Origin: Pictodentalium vernedei
Lineage: Eukaryota; Mollusca; Scaphopoda; Dentaliida; Dentaliidae
DNA length: 64,000 bases
NCBI GenBank assembly: GCA_031216915.1
Contig: CM062289.1
Span: 20,314,520-20,378,519, forward strand
Reading direction: 5' to 3'
The notes under the pieces were generated by a model. It made no database searches and was not told the origin of the DNA. It worked only from the letters and a program-made list of their open reading frames with translations. Below are positions 33,760 to 45,234 of the stretch, piece after piece. Every line of letters starts with the position of its first letter. Positions within the stretch are counted from its first letter, which is position 1. The position numbers and the translations under genes were made by a program.

Positions 33760-34673
33760 TTGTTTATTTTGAAATTCTCACCTCTCATATTCCTTAAATT
33801 CAAATTCAATATACACAAATTATACATCAAAATGGAAGTTGGGATGTATAGAACATGACACACATATGTAATCAACTCATAGAGTCGACTGTATGCACCA
33901 CTGGTTCCTGGAAGTCTGCTACCGTATTCGCACCACTGAGAACTGATAATAAAATAATATTTCATCAGAACAACTTGTTGCCAAATGTGCTTCATACATC
34001 CAAGAACAAAGCTAGGCATCCACAACACTTTCGAATACAGCGAAAGGTCTGCATTTTGGAAAATGACAACACTGTCTGCATTTTTTATTGAAGATGGTTT
34101 CCATGCTCGACAGACATGCGCAAATCACTCGTTACCACGAATTTCCATCAAAAAACAAAATCGTAATTGTAAGAAATTTCAACAGGTATCCTGATACCTT
34201 GCATTGAATATGACAACTGTGCAATCTCTATCTAATAACAGTATACTGTATGAAGGCGATCTTTTTCATTATTTGATTTTAGACGGCGATGTTTTTACAT
34301 GCTTCTTCCGTCCGATGACGTCGACCGGAAATCGAAAGCATATTCAAACGAAAACAAAAGCAAAGGCTTTGGAATTTACCCCCATGTAGCTCTGTCACAG
34401 TGTTTTGAAGAAGTTTGATCCCCTAGCTTTGTTCTTGGATATGTAAAGCACATTTGGCCACAAGTTGTTTTCGTGAAATATTATTAAATTATCAGTTCTG
34501 GTGCGAATACGGCAGCAGACTTCCAGGAACCAGTGGTGCCTACAGTCGACTCTATGAGTTGATTACACATGTGTTTCGTGTTCTATACATCCCAACCTTC
34601 ATTTTGATGTACATTTTGTGTATATTTACTTTGAATTCAAGGAATATCAGAGGTGAGAATTTTCAAAATAAAC
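33760..34673. mobile_element. Foldback element with arms of about 290 bp
   Basis: GTTTATTTTGAAATTCTCAC (33760) is mirrored by GTGAGAATTTTCAAAATAAAC (34673). The arms contain CTGGTTCCTGGAAGTCTGCT / AGCAGACTTCCAGGAACCAG and CTTGTTGCCAAATGTGCTT / AAGCACATTTGGCCACAAG. The spacer is about 300 bp. Short open frames are by-products. It abuts the TSD of MULE-A. Confidence 0.85.
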
Positions 34674-34960
34674 AATATTTCATGGGATCGGGTCGTTTCG
34701 TCCTCGGGACGATTCGTCCCCGAGACGTTTCGTCCCCGAGACGATTCGTCCCATATTGGTGAGACGTTTCGTCCCCGGGACGATTCGTCCCCAATGCAAA
34801 TTCCTGTAAAGGATGAGTGTTGTAAATAACTAACAGTGGTATATTTCACTGATATAACTTTATTTGATTTCCAAAAGTTAAACAATCAATAACAAAGTTC
34901 ACAGTTTACATTACATTATACCAAATAATATATACATTAAATCTACATAAATTTTATTTG

Positions 34961-35157
34961 TTGAACCCTTTACCTAACGACTTTCTTAAAAAATACTTCC
35001 GTTTTAAAAATAAATAAAATAATAAAATCATATAAGCATGGATATCATTAGAACTGGTTCGACAAACCTTTTCTAATGATAAACATGTTTATATGGTTTC
35101 AGTTTAATGTTGTCATCGTTAATGGTTTTGTTACCGCTATTTTAGGCAAAGGGTTAA
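34961..35157. mobile_element. piggyBac-like MITE inside MULE-A
   Basis: The ends are CCCTTTACCTAACG (left) and TAGGCAAAGGG (right). The flanks are TTGA on the left (a one-base change from TTAA) and TTAA at 35154-35157. The centre has ATCATTAGAA..TTCTAATGAT arms as in the copy at 45335. Confidence 0.75.
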
Positions 35158-35234
35158 CGCGAACAGGAAACAAAGGAATCATAAAATAACAATTGAACAT
35201 GAAATCATGGAAATTACATTAATTAAAATTTACA

Positions 35235-36398
35235 TTACTTTTTGGTTTTACCCATCTGGTATATCTTACTAATTTCTATTAAAAATTCTGTTGTTTTCAG
35301 GTCATTAGCCCGATACAAGTCCCACAGCTCATTTATTTTCATGTCGACTTCTGTATATTTTCTTTGTGCTTCAGTCTCCAGGTCTTTGGCTTCCACCGAC
35401 ATCTGCACATGTTCTGCCTCTTTTTGAAGAACAATTACCAATTTATAAAAGGATAGGCGAGTACCTTTTGCATTGAGTCGTCTATGCCAAGCTGAAAATG
35501 AATATGAGAAAAGAATTAAAAACTAATTTAAAGGCATATTTGAATATATTTGAATGTGTTTACTTATCATGAAAATTGATTAGTAAAAACTAATTTAAAA
35601 ATTAAAATAAAAGAACTTATCGCTGCATCTTAAATTTAATTATTTTAAATTACTAGAAATTCTCAATACATACCTTCAATGTGATTGTTCGTTCGTATGG
35701 TGTGATCGAAGATGCACCAGTCCGATATGGGAAAACTTTCGTTCTCCGTCCACTGTTCTGTCTTGTATTGCACGAACTGTTGCAAACCCTCTGTGTTGGC
35801 CTTTCTTGCTAAATGGTCGAAGGTTTGTCTATTGTGCTGATTGGGCAGAAATGGAAGTGCCAAAAACTGTTTCAAATATTTTCTTAGCGCTGTGTTGGTG
35901 TTATATCCAGTTTGTAAGCCAACATGTCCTACTTTGGCGTATACTGCCTTCGTCCAGTGGAATACGCAGCCTTTTATTTCTTTGCCCGGAAAAACTTCTC
36001 TTATCGCTTGCCAAGCAGCTGAAAGAAAAAAAAACAGCCTTGCTTTAGATTAAACATACATACAGATAAGTTGACTTATTACATGTTAATCATGTTAATT
36101 TTAAGGTGAAGCGTACATACGTGGGCGACTTGGGGTCGGGGTGGTGGCAGTCGGGAGTAATAAAAAAAAATTAAACTCACCTATTTCAAAGTCACTGACA
36201 AATGTCTCTACACAGGGTTCATCAATTTTCTCAAGAATTGCTTGGAGAACTTCTACATAGTCGCTCATACGGCGGCGTGTCATGATGACAAAGACCATTG
36301 GGAACTGTCTTTTCTTTTCTCCGTCACTCACAAAGGAATTGATGGTCCACAGCTGACTTTTCGTGCCGAATGGTTTCCCAACGATTTTGAAGGTACAT
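35235..36398 (-). pseudogene. MULE-A transposase, three exons, 5' end lost
   Basis: Exon 36181-36398 encodes TFKIVGKPFGTKSQLW, then MSDYVEVLQAILEKI and the second acidic site in FVSDFEI. Donor GTGAGT at 36180, intron 36019-36180, acceptor TTTCTTTCAG. Exon 35674-36018 encodes AWQAIREVFPGKEIKGCVFH (the C..H motif) and FDHTIRTNNHIE. Donor GTATGT, intron 35492-35673. Exon 35235-35491 encodes AWHRRLNAKGTRLSFYK and ends in KTKK. Both introns splice in phase (FEI-A-AW, HIE-A-W). The first catalytic site should be DGTFK. The sequence beyond LINE D (39367-39385) reads FVDMY with one extra base, so it is frameshifted. No FLYWCH or N-terminal exon is found. Confidence 0.85.
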
Positions 36399-39354
36399 GA
36401 ATGAATGAAAGGTTTTAGCGCGCCGAAGGCGCGCAGGGACGATATGGGATTTACAAATCCCTTGCGACCCGGTTAACCTTATTTTATTTCACTTGGATCA
36501 CACAGGCCTAGCTTTCCTATTGCCCAAAATGGAGTCTGAGGGGGGTATGCACGCGATTAGAATACCCGGCAGTTTACGTTGGAGTGTTAGATGGTCAATA
36601 CTCAATCCCTCAACGCCTTTAAAACTATTAGAGAGCGAGCTCTATTCGGTTCCAGTTCGGCGATGGTAGAGGTTTGAGTCCCACCATGGTGGCGAGCCAG
36701 AATGTAATGTTGTGCGATGGCAAGTTTAAGGGAAGAAGAGAAAAGAAAACCAAACAGCAACGCCGGTTTGGTAGCGGCCCCGGTATATGACCATAGCGGT
36801 TACAAAAAAGAAGTGGAGAAAGCTCCAACAGTTTAGTTTTGAAAAACCGGGAGTCATCCATCAAGCCTTCTGGGAGATAGGATGCCGTATGTGATTTTGA
36901 GGTATCTGGTTATCCTTCGGGAATTCCAAATGACCTCCCCCCCCCCCCCAAAAAAAAACCCTCTCACTGACACACACCCTCAAGCCCTTAAAAGGGCTGT
37001 TAAATCTTTATTCAAATGTTTATTTATATCAAATGTACACTCGTCCCCAGCCAGACAAGCTTGTTTCAATCCTTGCCTAGCGTTTGGTGGTTTCTTGTAT
37101 ATGTTGCAGAAAGGTAGGTTGCACCAATTCCTCCTACGCTTTGTCTACCATTTCCATGCGTCTTCTTGATAAGAGTGTTGCAAGAAAATTTGAGAATGTT
37201 CAGTTAGAAAAGTTGTAGGTAGAGAGAAAGATAGGTATCCGCTATTGTATATTGTGCCTGCTGTGTGATTGTTGCTATGGATGGGGTAAGGGGTGTGTTT
37301 CTTCGGAGCCCACTCCCCACACGCAGAGTTGCGAGGCAATCCTCACAGACTCAATCCTAAAGATCTCAATGAGTAGCGAGGCAATCCTCACTGACTCCAC
37401 GCAGTTTAATTCTATTGAGTAATTTTAATTTACTGTGGATTATTTTGTTTTTCTGTTTAGGGTTCGGTGTTCGTTCAGCTTCTCTATTGATTCACTATCC
37501 TGGAGTATGTGGAGGGTTTTGTTGTGTAGATCTTATTAAACCCGTTTCAATCGCGCTTCAGCAGAGTTGCGAGGCAGTCCTCACAGACTCTATCCTAAAG
37601 TTCCCAATGAGTAGCGAGGCAATCCTCACTGACTCCACGCGATTTAGTTATATTGTATAATTTTTATTTTATTTTATTTATTTATTTTTTTTAATTTTTT
37701 TTATTTATTTTTTTTTATTTTCTGGAAACTTATTTTGTTTTTCTGTTAAGGGATCGGTGTTCGTTCAGCTCAACCATTAATTCACTACCTTGAAGTCTGT
37801 TGAGGGTTTTGTTTTGTAGGTCTTTTAATCGCGTATCAATAGTTTCTATTTTTGCTAGCTCGTGAAGTTCCTTTATCGGTGTCCATTTCGGTTTGCATAG
37901 TGCCACTCGCAGGGCATAATTTTGAACCCTCTGTAGCTTCTGAATGTTGGTTTTGCTTAGGTCGCTTGTTATTATGGCACCGTATTCTAGTACCGGACGT
38001 ATAAATGTTTTGTAGAGCTTGAGAAGCACATCTTTGTTTGCTCCCTAATTTCTACCTCTGATCATCTTCAGAAAATTGATACGTTTAGTAGCTCTAATCT
38101 TAATGGAGTTTACGTGACTGTTTAGACTGAGATTGCTATCTAGGATAAATCCCAAAAAATTGGCCTCTTTGTTTGCTTCTAGTTTGTGAGCGTATAACTG
38201 GAGATCGATACTCGGGACTGGTTTTTTCCTTTGCTTTTTGAAGAACGTAACTTTTTGAGTTTTGGCGGCATTGAGTTTGATGCGCCACAGAGCACACCAG
38301 CTCTCAAGATCGCGAATGGTATCCTGTAGACGATTTTTAATTATGTTTCTGGACTTGCTGGCTGTCCAAATGCCTTTGTCGTCTGAGAACTGCGATAGTT
38401 CAACAAAGTTTTTCCCTACTTTTTCTATATCATTCACATATATTATGAAAAGAAGCAGACTTAGAACCCACCCTTGTGGTGCTTCGAGTATTACTTCCTC
38501 TGACACCTCGCGATTAACCCTCACCTTGATTTTTCGGTCAGTTAGAAATGATGATATGATCCTTAGAATTTTAGTGGGTAATCCCATTTTCGCTAGTTTA
38601 TATCTCACGCCATTGTGCCATACCGAGTCGAACGCTTTTTCTACATCCAAGAAAAGCGCGTTTCCGATTTCGTTTTGACTAAATGCTGTTTTCATATAAT
38701 CGACCAGTCTATATACGTGTTCGATTCCCTCTTTCTGACTCCTATACGCTCTTTGCCATTTGTTGAAAAAGTTGATTGATTCGAGATAGCTGCAAAGTCT
38801 CGTAGTGAGAATCCGCTCAAATATTTTCCCAACACAGCTAAGCAAGCTGATTGGGCGGTAGTTAGAAGGGTTGGTAAGGTATTTGTCGGGTTTAGGTATC
38901 ATGACTCCTGTGGCCACTTTCCAGCATTTTGGGAAGTACCCACAGGAGAGACAGCAGTTTAAGAGTTTGGTAAGTCTGCAGTAGAAGATGTTGGGGCACT
39001 GTTTCATTATTTTGTAAGAGACTTCGTCTTCTCCTGGGGACGACGACGACCTGCATTTTCTGATTATACCCATGACCTCTTCTACGCTTATTGGTTCGGT
39101 TAATTCATGGTCGTCCCCGTCTTCATGCCCTTGGTCGAAGTTCGGTTCATTGAAGATTGAGTTGTTATCTTGGACAAATTTATTTACTCGTACCTTACAA
39201 TCGTTGTCATATCTGTTCCTTTCTTGTGGACGATGCGCCTTCTTTAGAAGTTCGGCAAAAGCACTGGCCTTTGCCTTGTCGTCTATGGCCATAGATCCGT
39301 CGCTAGTCTTTAGCGCATTATTATTGGCAATTTTGCTCTTTTGGCCAGTAAGAG
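36399..39354 (-). mobile_element. LINE copy D, 5'-truncated, inserted in MULE-A
   Basis: Perfect 12-bp target duplication TTGAAGGTACAT at 36387-36398 and 39355-39366. The 3' end (left) has CATTCATTC followed inward by the hairpin at 36418-36434. The 5' end stops within ORF2 (at TGGCCAAAAGAGC). It belongs to the copy C subfamily, with the same 3' UTR, including TCTATTCGGTTCCAGTTCGG and the CTCGCTACTCATTGAG duplication. Confidence 0.96.
37730..39354 (-). pseudogene. ORF2 (reverse transcriptase) of LINE D
   Basis: Open from the truncated 5' end to 38045, then closed by TAG where copy C has TGG (RGRN-stop-GANKD), and open again to the natural end at 37730 (NEHRSLNRKTK). RT blocks: VMIPKPDKYLTNPSNYRPIS, FLDVEKAFDSVWHNGVRYKL, a GTPQG turn shortened in frame to APQG, and catalytic SQFSDDKGIW. 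It is the best preserved copy of this subfamily in the window, carrying one nonsense change and a 6-base in-frame loss in the RT core. Confidence 0.93.
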
Positions 39355-39767
39355 TTGAAGGTACATATCAACAAACATTCATTGATATACCGGCATGAGT
39401 GAGATGCATTCTTCTTGAACGCTTATGAAAACAATGTATGATTGAACAATTAAAAAAAACATTTCTTGAGGTACCGACTTATCAGTGAGATATATTATGA
39501 TTGTGATTATAAAAACTCCAAAATCATTGTTTGTATTATAGCCTGCTAATATGATATCTAATTATGCATAAAATCCAACCTCGATGCCATGCTTCCCTCA
39601 TTTATGAAAAAAATCCAATCCCAAATCTTCTCAATAATTTGGTATTGAAGTGGGACGTTTCGTCCCCAACTGGGGACGAAACGTCCCACCCTGGCACGGG
39701 GACGAAACGTCCCACCAAGTAGGCGACGAAACGTCCCTGAGACGAAACGACCTGGACCCTATTTCAT

Positions 39768-40142
39768 TACTTAACCCAGTAGAGAATTTTTAGATTCACA
39801 TTTTGGAAGTCGAAAGTTATCTGTGAAGAAATTTCCTTCTGTTGCTTGCGCGTGCAGTGGATCGAGTGACCCGGCACAGAAGGCGAGTGATTTTGCTGCC
39901 GTTTTGAATGTAATTATCAGTCTATTATTAAGGTTAAGAGCTTTTTAGAATGTTTTCCCACATTCCAAGAAGCGTGAAAAATTTAAACTCCAGAATGACA
40001 TTGTTTTAAATTAGTAGTTGTTTCTCCAGGGTATCAGTTGGTTCACAACCTTGAGTTTAGAATGTATTTACCACAAACAACTTTCAAGGTTCACACACAG
40101 ACTAGTATAGATTAATCTATAGTCTGTGGTTCACAGTAGGGA
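39768..40142. other. Host spacer between MULE-A and MULE-B
   Basis: The 391 bp between the two elements include both TSDs. No gene is visible. ACTAGTATAGATTAATCTATAGTCTGTG near 40101-40128 contains a short palindrome. Confidence 0.6.
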
Positions 40143-40169
40143 CCTGCGAAGCGGTGCGACGAATTGCCG

Positions 40170-41040
40170 AATGCCGGACGATTCGGACCTTGGACGATTC
40201 GGACCCTATTCTAGGACGATTCGGACCTTGAACATTGGACGATTCGGACCTCGGTAAACATGAAGAATAGCGGACCCAACAAATTATGCAAAAAATACCA
40301 GGTTTTCCCAACTTTTCATGATTTCCCTACATTCTTTAGTGTTTTTTCTTCACATATGTACCAGAAACCCCGAGTTTTTAATACATTTAGACATTATTTA
40401 CTAAGTTTTTCCTTCCCGTAAGAGAGGCACGGAAAAGTCGTCTGATCGTGTTTATCATTCACAGCGACGTTCTTTCATCGAAACTGTCAAAGATGTGACA
40501 TCACGGTAGGAGTCTCCTCCCATTTGTGGAGAATTCAGTATCACATCAGTTCTGAAAATCGCACCGTGTTCAACAGATTAGGGTCAGTGTAGGAAGGGTT
40601 CGGGTTAGCTAACACGAACCCTTGCTAGACTGACCCTAACCCGTCGAGCGGGGTGCTATTTATTACATAACTTACCTTAATAATGAAAAAAGTGAAAAAA
40701 AGCACTGTACTTACCGTCTTCTCCTTGTGGTACCAGTGCAGAACAAGTGCGCTTCAAAATTGAACACACACTTTCGATAGAAAAGATGGTTGACGCGCAA
40801 GTTGAACTGCTTCGTCTCGGAAGTTAAAAACTAGTAAAAACAAGCTAAAAAGTGATTTTTATTCCCCCCAAATTTATGAATATGTAAAGAAAAAACACTA
40901 AGGAATGTAGGGAAACCATGAAAAGTTGGTAATTATTGTATAATTTGTTGGGTCCGCTATTCTTCATGTTTACCCGGACCTCGAGTGTGGACGATTCGGA
41001 CCTCGAGTGTGGACGATTCAGACCTCGACTTTGAAACCAA
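40170..41040. repeat. Left subterminal motif array of MULE-B (split)
   Basis: GGACGATTCGGACCTYG is repeated at about 40180, 40193, 40215 and 40238, and again at 40990-41030 after the inserted element. The inverted partner array is at 45080-45230. These are probable transposase binding sites. Confidence 0.85.
40253..40974. mobile_element. Non-autonomous TIR element, 722 bp, inside the MULE-B left array
   Basis: Inverted ends GGTAAACATGAAGAATAGCG, matching for about 120 bp each side. CGGACCTC flanks both ends (40245-40252, 40975-40982). This fits an 8-bp TSD, but the same word is part of the surrounding array, so it could be coincidental. The centre has a near-palindrome (TTAGGGTCAGTNTAG..AAGGGTTCG, about 40578-40645). 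It is non-coding. Confidence 0.8.
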
Positions 41041-41339
41041 GTGGGTCTTGGAACTAAACAAAGGTGGATATTTTCAAGGGTTTGTAAAATACAGATAACA
41101 AGAGACGTTAACATTCAATTATTTTATTTTAAATTGACAGTCTCATATAACAGTTTATTACTCGTTTTACACAAAGTAACTTCCAAAAACGGCCAGTTTA
41201 ATTTACAAAAATCGTCATACAAATATTGTAGAGATAAATGAGAAATACAAATGGTAATAATATAAAGAAACGAAAATGGAGATTCATAGCCCTAGCATAC
41301 AACTAATATGAAGCATAGTTTTGCACAATCGCCACACAA

Positions 41340-43759
41340 TTAACATGGAGCATACAGTTTTGCACAACTTTTTAAAAGTCTATTGGTTGAAATCACCTGG
41401 TTGTTATAATCTTCCCAAAGCTGCATCAGTTTTCTCTCGGTTTGTCTTGTTTTCTTTCTGTGATTTCTTCGCAACTTTCCTTCACTAACCATCTTTACTC
41501 TGGTGGGAATATCGCTGCTCTCTGAGTAGAGAAGATTTATGAGAAGATAAAATGGCAAATTTGCTTTTTTTGCTCTCTTGTTAAGGCGATTGTGCCACCC
41601 CTCCACGTCGTTGTTGGTTCTTATACTTCTGCCGGATACTGACCATGAAGGGACGTCCCATACTGGGTTCTGGAACCATGTTGCTTCTACGTATGCCATG
41701 AATTGGTTCAGTGCTGTTGCATCCTTGTGGACTTTTTCTTTCAGATGGTCAAAAGCTTTGGGGATATCATCTACAGGAAGGAATGGCAGGGCAAATACTT
41801 TCCTCAGCAACTTGTGTGTATCATCCTTGCTAGTGTAAGCTGTCTGCAGACCAGATTCTTGGACTTTACGCCATAGTGCTTGCCCAAAGTGAAAAGCACA
41901 CCCATGGATTTCTGGTTCTTCGAAGACTTGTTTCAATGCCAGCCATATGCCACTTTCGTAGTCTACTACAAACGACTCCACCTCTGTTGATGTTGGTAGC
42001 AACTCCAATACCTTTACCAATACTTTCCTATAGTCCTTTTTTCTTTTACCAGACATTATGATATAACATAGTGGTAGCTGTTTCATATCCTCTCCAGATT
42101 TGATGAATGAGTGGATTGACAGCAGTTGGTTGAAGGGGTCTTTTACCACTTTAAACGTTCCGTCTATAAACCATGTCTTTGCTTTAGATAGGAGCTCCAG
42201 CTGCTTGTCGGTTGCGAAAATCAAATGTCGTCGATCTCCAACGCTGATGTCTGCTCTGAAGAATGCTTCTGGTATGGTAGAGTGTAAGTATTCCTCATTC
42301 AAGATGAATGTAAGGTCAGTGGGATCTTTTGGTCTCTTGCTTGATCTTGCTCTATTTGCCATGCGGACAAGTGCATCATCTGTTGGTCTTGACGCCTCAG
42401 GCAACTCAGGGTTGTAGTTTTTGTCAGTGACCTCTTTCACCATAACATTTGCAGGCTCGAAAATTTCTTGGTTTGCAAGTTGTTTGACATCTGCCTTAAT
42501 TTTTACAGCCGTTGTAATTCCTGGTTTTGCTGGATGAGTATACATACATGTGTTCTTTTGAAACGACCTTTCACTTTGGTTTATAACTACTGGGCATCCT
42601 TCTGATTTTCCTCGCATGCTGCAACGCCAAACAATAGTTCCATTCTTCTGGACTCGTTTATGGACGTAACTGTAGCCATCACTTGCAACTAGCTTTCTTT
42701 TACCTCGCTCAGAACCAGTCTCTAACACCTCATAAGTAACCTCTGCCTCTAGGTCTACAGTGGCTTCTCGAACGGTGTCATCGGCAATAGAACTGAAAAT
42801 AAAAAGATGAGGGGTCATAAGTTATGTTTTTCAGACAAAAACAATAATTTATTACACTTTATCCAACATAACGGCAAAATCAGACCAGCGGTAAATATAC
42901 ATCACATTAAGTTTTCGGTTTTTTTGTTTGAAAAACATAGCGTATGACTCCTCGATGAGGGGTCATAAGTTATGTTTTTCAGACAAAAACAATATTTTAT
43001 TACACTTTATCCAACATAACGGCAAAATCAGACCAACGGTAAATATACAAAAATCACATTTAAGTTTTCATTTTTTTTGTTTGAAAAACATAGCGTATGA
43101 CCCCTCGATGAGGGGTCATAAGTTATGTTTTTCAGACAAAAACAGTAATTTATTACACTTTATCCAACACAACGGCAAAATCAGGCCAGCGGTAAATATA
43201 CAAAAATCACATTTAAGTTTTCATTTTTTTTGTTTGAAAAACATAGCGTATGACCCCTCGATGAGGGGTCATAAGTTAGGTTTTTCAGACAAAAACAATA
43301 ATTTATTACACTTTATCCAACATAACGGCAAAATCAGACCAGCGGTAAATATACAAAAATCACATTTAAGTTTTCATTTTTTTTGTTTGAAAAACATAGC
43401 GTATGACCCCTCGATGAGGGGTCATAAGTTATGTTTTTCAGACAAAACACTTTATCCAAGTTATATTAAGCAACTTATGTCTACTTACTTCTCGTTTGTT
43501 TCTGGTCTTATTGATCTTTGATCTCTGGTGACATCGAACGTGCTATTTGAAGACAAGTTGAACTGCACATCAAATTGTCCTACTGGAATGGAGGTCTCTG
43601 ATGTGCTGGTGCTCTCTAGGGGTCCAGGTGCATTAGACTCTACAGCCATTGTGGCATCTTCAATATTGCTGAGCTGGGAAATACTCCGACAACGTTGATA
43701 TGTGAAAGGTATTTCTCGGCGCTCCCGCACAGCTGCTCTGTAGACGTTTCTGTCAATAC
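41340..43759 (-). CDS. MULE-B transposase (FLYWCH + MULE domain), two visible exons
   Basis: Exon 43490-43759 follows an acceptor (ATATTTTTAG) and starts IDRNVYRAAVRERREIPF. It ends GAGAA|GTAAGT. Exon 41340-42792 follows TTTTATTTTCAG. The join gives NEN-SIADDTVREATVDL in phase. Numbering from the Met just upstream of the second exon, a FLYWCH-type finger lies at about 48-97 (W64-x-C66, C75, H95). The MULE core has D219 (WFIDGTFKVV), D286 (VVDYESG), the C..H pair of HGCAFHFGQALW and E406 (RTNNDVEGWHNRL), so the full DDE set is present. The product would bind element ends and catalyse cut-and-paste. No stop or frameshift interrupts the visible exons. At least one upstream exon is missing from my reading, so the start is unknown. 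Intron retention would meet TAA at once. Confidence 0.88.
42806..43455. repeat. 153-bp tandem satellite filling the MULE-B intron
   Basis: Units start at GATGAGGGGTCATAAGTTATG at 42806 (a 148-bp unit), 42954, 43107, 43260 and 43413 (partial). Adjacent units meet in the palindrome ATGACCCCTCGATGAGGGGTCAT. The unit contains ATAACGGCAAAATCAGACCAGCGG, close to the internal sequence of the piggyBac-like MITE at 44510-44762. The array therefore looks like a multiplied MITE arm. Because 153 is divisible by three, the plus strand has a 197-codon frame with 51-aa repeats. I regard that as a by-product. Confidence 0.92.
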
Positions 43760-43892
43760 CTAAAAATATTAAAAATGAACGGAAATATATTTATATGGCT
43801 TTGGTATAGTTTATGCATAAATAAAGTTATTGTTTCGGCTCGGGAACCCCGGGGAATTGGGGACATGGGATAAACGTTTGGTTAGACTTAAA

Positions 43893-43925
43893 ATGTGACC
43901 TTAAACACCAATAAATAAATAAATT
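43893..43925 (+). mobile_element. SINE family 1 tail fragment
   Basis: TGTGACCTTAAACACCAATAAATAAATA matches the 3' end of the complete SINEs. Nothing else of the SINE remains. Confidence 0.75.
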
Positions 43926-44014
43926 TAATTACTGTTACATGTATCTATATTAATACTATATCAAGTCCAAATGAAATCAATGAAGGAAGATTATGCAAAG
44001 ATATTTACCTGTAC

Positions 44015-44320
44015 TACAGTTGAAACTAGAAGTCCTGTCACATCATCGTGCACTACTCTGAAGAAATAGTGCACTGGATTAATGCACTCCAGTATCTATC
44101 AATACCACAAGATACACTTGAAAACTTTCATTACATGGATCACTGGGTACAACCCGGTGATCCATGTGATGTAAGTTTACAGTCGCTTTATATTTTGTGT
44201 AGCGTTTCAGAAATATTGTGTGTATCCCAGCAAATTCTTTCCTTCATTTGCAGAAATTAGTGCACTAATTAACTAGCATGTTCTGCACTGACTGTGACAG
44301 GACTTCTAGTTTTAACTGTA
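44015..44320. mobile_element. Tc1/mariner-like MITE, copy 1
   Basis: Ends CAGTTGAAACTAGAAGTCC / GGACTTCTAGTTTTAACTG between TA dinucleotides (44015-44016, 44319-44320). The centre is a hairpin with arms CATGGATCACTGGGT and ACCCGGTGATCCATG (about 44133-44168), different from the hairpin in the other three copies. Confidence 0.85.
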
Positions 44321-44509
44321 CATGTTCTGTGTGTCCACATTCCGCACTGTGTGTTGTCACATTGTATTGCTTCCTGTCTTGGCCTAACTGTCTTCCCACA
44401 TGAGGTGCAAGGGTTGTCACTATCCATGATGATCATGAGAAATTGGTATGCCAAAAGACATTTCAGCCTGCATATATAGTCACAAGAAGCCATGTGTTTA
44501 GATGGCACA

Positions 44510-44762
44510 TTAACCCTTTACCTAACGTAACGGCAAAAACCGGCCAGCGCTATTCTCAAAAATCGTCAATTAATTTTCACTATTTTTTTTAATTTTTTGT
44601 CTCAAAAACATAGGTTATGACCCCTCGTTGGAACGAGCTCGTCGAGCTCGTTCCAACGAGGGGTCATAACCTATGTTTTTGAGACAAAAAATTAAAAAAA
44701 TTAGTTATTCAAGAATTATTTTTGCAAGTGTCGTCTGCTTTTCATGTTAGGTAAAGGGTTAA
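44510..44762. mobile_element. piggyBac-like MITE, copy with 58-bp perfect hairpin
   Basis: TTAA at both ends and CCCTTTACCTAACG / TGTTAGGTAAAGGG inverted ends, as expected for piggyBac-type non-autonomous elements. 44584-44641 and 44643-44700 are exact inverted repeats with a one-base loop (arms include GGTTATGACCCCTCGTTGG). Confidence 0.9.
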
Positions 44763-45059
44763 TTACACTTGATAATGATCACTTTGTATTTGCCACCGAT
44801 AAGCGGCTCATCAAACACACACACACACCTATCACATAAACAATAATCACCACTTGATTACTAATCGCTTACAATTATGTCGTTATAACAAAAGTTGTGT
44901 TTTTGAATCACAAAAGAACATACAGAAATATATTAAACAAACTGACATAAAATAAGTTCACAAAGGGCACGTGTTCATAAAAATATACAAAAGATAAGAT
45001 AGAAACATATACAGTAAACACTCAACAACAATCATAAAAATTTAAAAATTTGTCCGAAA

Positions 45060-45230
45060 CATTTCATTCATTCATTCGTCTGCACTCGAGGTCCGAATCG
45101 TCCAACACTCGAGGTCTGAATCGTCCAACACTCGAGGTCCGAATCGTCCAACACTCGGGGTCCGAATCATCCAAGGTCCGAATCGTCCAGGGTCTGAATC
45201 GTCCAAGGTCCGAATCGTCCACAACCCGAA
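45060..45230. repeat. Right subterminal motif array of MULE-B
   Basis: At least seven copies of GGTCCGAATCGTCC or one-base variants (GGTCTGAATCGTCC, GGTCCGAATCATCC), several joined by AACACTCGA. It is the inverted partner of the left array. The frame seen here is a by-product. Confidence 0.9.
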
Positions 45231-45234
45231 TTGC

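Larger units (their letters stand above)
34684..39759 (-). mobile_element. MULE-A: Mutator-like transposon, interrupted by LINE D
   Basis: The ends are GGGATCGGGTCGTTTCGTCC (34684) and, inverted, GGGTCCAGGTCGTTTCGTC (39759), followed inward by repeated GACGWWTCGTCCC words (34695-34795, 39647-39750). An 8-bp TSD, TATTTCAT, is perfect at 34676-34683 and 39760-39767. MULEs typically duplicate 8-11 bp. Without LINE D the element is about 2.1 kb and encodes only the C-terminal two-thirds of a transposase, so it was probably non-autonomous before the LINE landed. Confidence 0.88.

Noticed and set aside
38262..39398. Plus-strand frames (138 and 108 aa) opposite LINE D, mirrored by minus-strand frames opposite LINE C
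   Set aside because: They are antisense shadows of the conserved RT reading frame and have no features of their own.
42928..43521. 197-aa frame with 51-aa internal repeats, looking like a repeat protein
   Set aside because: It is the antisense translation of the 153-bp intron satellite. The frame stays open only because the period is a multiple of three.
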